This document shows, piece by piece, positions 6,340-9,254 of a stretch of 9,254 nucleotides of DNA. A program made the position numbers and the translations under genes. The DNA is from Candidatus Fermentibacterota bacterium (GTDB taxonomy: Bacteria; JAFGKV01). The stretch spans positions 1 to 9,254 of the forward strand of contig JAFGKV010000322.1 in NCBI GenBank assembly GCA_016928395.1, written 5' to 3'. Position 1 is the first letter of the stretch, and each line of letters starts with the position of its first letter. The notes beneath the pieces are model-generated. The model was not told where the DNA came from, did not search any database, and worked only from the letters and a program-made list of their open reading frames with translations.

Positions 6340-7617
6340 ATGACACAGGCAGATCTTCGGATAGATATGGAGGGGCTGGAGGTCAGCTCCCCCGAGTTCG
6401 ATCTCGTGGTTGACCTCGTGGGCCGCCTCAAGGCCCGCCTCATCGCCAAGACGGTGCCGGGCTCGGAGTATACCGGCTGGGTTACTCTGCCTACAGACAT
6501 GATGCGACACCTGAATCAGGTCACCGCGCTGGCCGAGGAAGCCCGGCGCCGCGCCGACGCCATGGTGGTCGTGGGCATCGGCGGCTCCTACGTGGGCGCT
6601 CGGGCCGCGTGCGAGGCCCTGGGCCGGGGCGTGGACGGCGTCGAGCTGCTGTGGGCCGGATGGTCCCTGAGCCCGGTGATGACGCGCCGGCTGTTTGACA
6701 GCCTGGGCGGGCGCGACTTCACGATCAATGTCATCTCCAAGAGCGGCGGCACCATGGAGCCCGCCTTGGCGTTGCGGCTCCTTGGCGAGTATGCCCGAAA
6801 CCGTTACGGTGAAGGATGGATCGATCGAGTCATCGTGACCACGGATCCATCCAAGGGCGCCCTGCGCCGTTGGGCAGGCGAGCACGGCATCACGGCCCTG
6901 GACATCCCGCCCTCGGTGGGCGGCCGGTTCTCAGTGCTCAGCCCGGTAGGACTGCTCCCTCTGGCCTGTGCCGGTATCGATGTCGCTGCGTTGCTCTCCG
7001 GCGCCCTGCAGATGCAACACGTTACCGAATCGAACCCTCTGGGTGACGATCCCGCAGTGCTCTACGCCGCGGCGCGTTGTGCGCTGGAACAGCAGGGCCG
7101 GGTTGTGGAAGTATTGACGCTCCCGGGGCCAGAGCTGCACCAGTTCGGGGAGTGGTGGCGCCAGTTGGCCGGAGAAAGCGAAGGCAAGCACGGCGCGGGC
7201 ATCTGGCCCTCGCTGCTGACCCTGACGACCGACCTTCACAGCGTGGGCCAGTATCTTCAGGACGGGAGACGCATGCTCCAGGAAACGTTTCTGGCCTTCG
7301 ATGAAATCGATGGCGAACCGCTCATTCCTGCCTCGGCGCCGGTGGCCGATGGCTTGGACCTCGTCGCGAATCGACCCCTGGGCCTGGTCAATCGAATTGC
7401 ACTGGAGGGTACCCGTCAGGCCCACCGCGCAGGCGGCGTACCGGGGGTCACCATCAGTACCCGAAGGCTCGATGCTCAGTGTCTTGGGGCTCTCTTCTAC
7501 TTCTTCCAAGTCGCCGTGGCCCTGACCGCCCTGTTCCATGGGGCAAATCCCTTTGACCAGCCCGGCGTCGAGGCCTACAAGAAGAGCGTGAAGGCCAGGC
7601 TGGACTCTTTGGCGTAA
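6340..7617 (+). CDS. pgi: Glucose-6-phosphate isomerase
   Basis: 425 residues. It interconverts glucose 6-phosphate and fructose 6-phosphate (EC 5.3.1.9) in glycolysis and gluconeogenesis in the cytosol. Visible family motifs in order: GIGGS (79-83) and SKSGGT (133-138), which bind the sugar phosphate; GGRFSVLSPVG (194-204), the first family signature; GESEGK (278-283) with the expected catalytic Glu279; TDLHSVGQ (297-304); and FDQPGVEAYK (405-414), the second signature with catalytic Lys414. The length fits the shorter bacterial form rather than the roughly 550-residue enterobacterial form. The ATG begins 2 nt after the stop of the preceding gene and no strong ribosome site is visible, so translation is probably coupled. 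thyX follows after 5 nt. All key residues appear present. Confidence 0.96.
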   Translation: MTQADLRIDMEGLEVSSPEFDLVVDLVGRLKARLIAKTVPGSEYTGWVTLPTDMMRHLNQVTALAEEARRRADAMVVVGIGGSYVGARAACEALGRGVDGVELLWAGWSLSPVMTRRLFDSLGGRDFTINVISKSGGTMEPALALRLLGEYARNRYGEGWIDRVIVTTDPSKGALRRWAGEHGITALDIPPSVGGRFSVLSPVGLLPLACAGIDVAALLSGALQMQHVTESNPLGDDPAVLYAAARCALEQQGRVVEVLTLPGPELHQFGEWWRQLAGESEGKHGAGIWPSLLTLTTDLHSVGQYLQDGRRMLQETFLAFDEIDGEPLIPASAPVADGLDLVANRPLGLVNRIALEGTRQAHRAGGVPGVTISTRRLDAQCLGALFYFFQVAVALTALFHGANPFDQPGVEAYKKSVKARLDSLA

Positions 7618-7622
7618 CCGCG

Positions 7623-8906
7623 ATGCTTGTCACTCTTGCGGGGACGAATACCCCGCTGCGCGCTTCGCCAGGTGATGCGACTCCCGAGGTCATCTGCGCC
7701 GCCTATGCCAGGATCAGCCGCAGCCCGCTCCCCGTACACGAACTCCGCGCCAGGGCCCGTGATGATCTTCCCAAGACCCGGGCCTTCACCGAACGAATCG
7801 TGTACCATCTGGGACATGAGTCGGTCGCTGAGCATGCGGTATTCAACCTCGACATCCTTGGCATTTCCCGGCTTGTCACCGAGATCGTGGAGCATTCACG
7901 GCTGGCGTCATATACCGAGCGGTCCCAACGGTACATCTGCCTCGGAGAGGACTTTCTGATCCCCCATGAGGCCCGGGAACTGGGGTTTTCCAAGTCCTTC
8001 GGGGACTTGGTGCGCCAGCAGCATGCGGTGTATCGGGCAGCCGCAAAGCGCCTGAGCGCATCGGGCGATTCCCGGGCGGCCAAAGAGGATGCGCGGTACG
8101 CTTTGGGACTGGCGACCACCACGCAGCTTGGGCTCACGGCCAATGCCCGGGCTTTGGCCTCCATGCTCGCGCGGCTGGAAACCGGGCCATTGCACGAAGC
8201 GCGAACGCTGGGCAACCGCATTCGTCGCCTCGTTGCCCGCGTAGCCCCCGCTCTCATCCCGGCCAAATCCCCCAGCGAAGCTCCGGTCGAAACGATGGGG
8301 ATCAATGGACTCAGCCCGTGGGTCGTGAGTGCGGATGCGCCGGCCTTGGTCTGGCACACTCCCGAACCCGAACAGGCGGTACGCGACGCCCTTCAGTTCT
8401 GCGGTGGGAAGTTCTGGCAGCCCCGACCCGTCGCAGACGGTGCTTCGGCGCTCACGGTGCTGCCCCGCGCCTTCGAAGCGGTACAGCTTGCCTTTGTTGT
8501 GGTGGTCAGCGCCTCGGCATTTGCCCAGCTCAAGCGCCACCGCATGGCCTCGATCCTGGCCCAGCCATACGATCCGGCCCTGGGCCTGACCATCCCGCCG
8601 ACGGTCGAGGCGGCCGGCATGGCCCGTGAATTTGAGGAACTAGCGTCGCGGTCAACGGAGATGAGGGTCGCCATGGCCAAGGATCATCCCGCGGCGGGCG
8701 CCTACGGGCTTCTCAATGCCCACCGGCGGCGGGTCCTGCTCGTCATAAATGCCCGCGCCTTCCACCAGATGGCTCGTCTCCGTCTTGACCACCACGCCCA
8801 ATGGGACATTCGCCGCCAGGTCGGCCTCATGACAGACGAGCTGCGGGCCCGCCTCCCATCCCTTGCTCGCCTCCTGAGTGTGCCTGAAGGAGAAACGGCC
8901 GACTAG
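7623..8906 (+). CDS. thyX: Two-domain FAD-dependent thymidylate synthase (ThyX-like)
   Basis: 427 residues, about twice a single ThyX (about 210-260). ThyX makes dTMP from dUMP using methylene-tetrahydrofolate, NADPH and FAD (EC 2.1.1.148). Domain 1 (about 1-214) has GHESVAEH (64-71), GISRLV (80-85), HSRLASYTERSQRY (91-104) and TANAR (172-176). Domain 2 (about 245-420) has AQLKRHRMAS (301-310), INAR (375-378) and LRLDHHAQWDIR (386-397). The canonical signature RHRxxSxNExSxR is split: domain 1 keeps the SxxExSxR half but has HSR in place of RHR, while domain 2 keeps RHRxxS but has ILAQPYD in place of the rest. Gln302 before RHR and Arg387 in the LR...AQWDIR motif are also kept only in domain 2. 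The protein may therefore act as a built-in pseudo-dimer with composite active sites. The ATG lies 5 nt after the pgi stop; no other thymidylate synthase is in view. Identification as a ThyX homologue is firm, but full activity is inferred. Confidence 0.9.
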   Translation: MLVTLAGTNTPLRASPGDATPEVICAAYARISRSPLPVHELRARARDDLPKTRAFTERIVYHLGHESVAEHAVFNLDILGISRLVTEIVEHSRLASYTERSQRYICLGEDFLIPHEARELGFSKSFGDLVRQQHAVYRAAAKRLSASGDSRAAKEDARYALGLATTTQLGLTANARALASMLARLETGPLHEARTLGNRIRRLVARVAPALIPAKSPSEAPVETMGINGLSPWVVSADAPALVWHTPEPEQAVRDALQFCGGKFWQPRPVADGASALTVLPRAFEAVQLAFVVVVSASAFAQLKRHRMASILAQPYDPALGLTIPPTVEAAGMAREFEELASRSTEMRVAMAKDHPAAGAYGLLNAHRRRVLLVINARAFHQMARLRLDHHAQWDIRRQVGLMTDELRARLPSLARLLSVPEGETAD

Positions 8907-9035
8907 GATTCGCATAGCTCGCAGTTCATAGTCGACGGTATGCAGTTCACCGCCCATCCCGTCTTCCCCTGTGCCCTTTCACCTCTTTCCGGCTTCGCTG
9001 CGCTCTCTGAAATGGGAGATAGGAGTAAGGAGGTG

Positions 9036-9202
9036 GGCAGCAGTCGGCCCGCTGAGCGGGAAGTTCGAGGCACGAGACCCGAAACATCAAAAAAGTGAGG
9101 AAGTAGAGAGGCAGAGAAGTGAAGAAGCTGAGGGGGGAGGAAGTCGGCGGAACCCCCTGGCTGCTGCCTAAGCTGTAACTTCCCGCCGCGGCACCGGAAG
9201 TT
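9036..9202. repeat. Interlocking inverted repeats around a purine-rich tract
   Basis: Two perfect inverted repeats are arranged A-B-A'-B': GGCAGCAG (9036-9043) with CTGCTGCC (9161-9168), and GCGGGAAGTT (9056-9065) with AACTTCCCGC (9177-9186). AACTTCC (9177-9183) can instead pair with GGAAGTT (9196-9202), the first bases of the neighbouring dispersed repeat copy. Between the arms, 9089-9143 has only six pyrimidines in 55 bases, built from GAGGAAGT- and GAGAAGTGAAGAAG-like words. Whether this acts as RNA structure, DNA structure or is a decayed repeat cannot be told from sequence. Confidence 0.55.
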
Positions 9203-9250
9203 GCACCACGTATCGTCCGGGCGGGCCCGGGGCCCCCACGTGTTTGAGAG
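9196..9250 (+). repeat. Dispersed palindromic repeat, copy 3
   Basis: Begins GGAAGTTGCACC, carries ACGTATCGTCCG (9208-9219; exact match to inverted copy 1), has the palindromic centre GGGCCC (9223-9228), and ends CCCACGTGTTTGAGAG. It matches copy 2 (2386-2440) at 45 of 55 positions by hand count. The right boundary is uncertain because the window ends four bases later. Confidence 0.75.
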
Positions 9251-9254
9251 AGCA

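Larger units (their letters stand above)
8907..9254. other. Gene-free region with purine-rich tract and inverted repeats
   Basis: Downstream of the operon. The 66-codon frame at 8971-9171 is a translation of purine-rich low-complexity sequence and has no ribosome site, so I do not call it. No hairpin plus T-run terminator follows thyX. Contents: a small palindrome CCCGCTGAGCGGG (9048-9060), a purine-rich tract (9089-9143), two interlocking inverted repeats (9036-9186) and copy 3 of the dispersed repeat at the window end. Confidence 0.55.

Noticed and set aside
8921-8949. Direct repeat GCAGTTCA at 8921-8928 and 8942-8949
   Set aside because: Only eight bases and two copies; not enough to call an operator or an array.
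8971-9171. 66-codon plus-strand frame in the 3' region
   Set aside because: Its residues (EEVERQRSEEAEGGG) simply translate the purine-rich tract; no ribosome site or homology is evident.
1-9254. CRISPR array, tRNA, rRNA, transposase or defence genes
   Set aside because: No regularly spaced repeats with unique spacers, no tRNA-like cloverleaf and no transposase or nuclease motifs were seen in any coding frame read.

Overview
The window is GC-rich chromosomal DNA from an uncultured-looking diderm bacterium. Its secreted and surface proteins resemble those common in candidate phyla of the FCB group and neighbours (Eisenbacteria- or Latescibacteria-like). They are a delta-60-repeat lipoprotein, a secreted protein with an 'ISYQGRVTDAGG' N-terminal domain plus Gly-rich repeats, and an Asp-box protein ending in a type IX secretion (T9SS) or FlgD-like C-terminal domain. 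The lineage is an inference from protein style only; there is no rRNA or other marker here.

Layout. Positions 1-371 are gene-free and hold a GAGTAC/GAGTAT tandem tract and an inverted copy of a dispersed palindromic repeat. Positions 372-1925 (minus) encode a lipoprotein with seven delta-60-type repeats. Positions 1926-2697 are a gene-free gap with three palindromic elements side by side: a REP-like hairpin, a GTCATT...AATCCA-type repeat and the second copy of the dispersed repeat. Positions 2698-4326 (minus) encode a secreted protein with 26-residue repeats. Positions 4327-4660 are the divergent promoter region. Positions 4661-8906 (plus) form a tight three-gene operon: a secreted Asp-box protein with a C-terminal sorting-type domain, glucose-6-phosphate isomerase (pgi), and an unusual two-domain FAD-dependent thymidylate synthase (thyX). 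The spacings are 2 and 5 nt. Positions 8907-9254 are gene-free, with a purine-rich tract, interlocking inverted repeats and the third copy of the dispersed repeat.

How the genes relate. Pgi (hexose-phosphate interconversion) and ThyX (dTMP synthesis) are cytosolic housekeeping enzymes, co-transcribed by position with a gene for an exported protein; no shared pathway is evident. The two minus-strand genes are probably separate transcripts, because a 772-nt gap divides them. Their starts were moved downstream of the longest open frames to ATGs preceded by near-perfect Shine-Dalgarno sequences.

No defence system, CRISPR array, transposase, tRNA or rRNA was seen. The most interesting items are the ThyX protein, whose two domains each keep a different half of the catalytic signature, and the dispersed repeat, whose three copies lie in three of the four gene-free regions.
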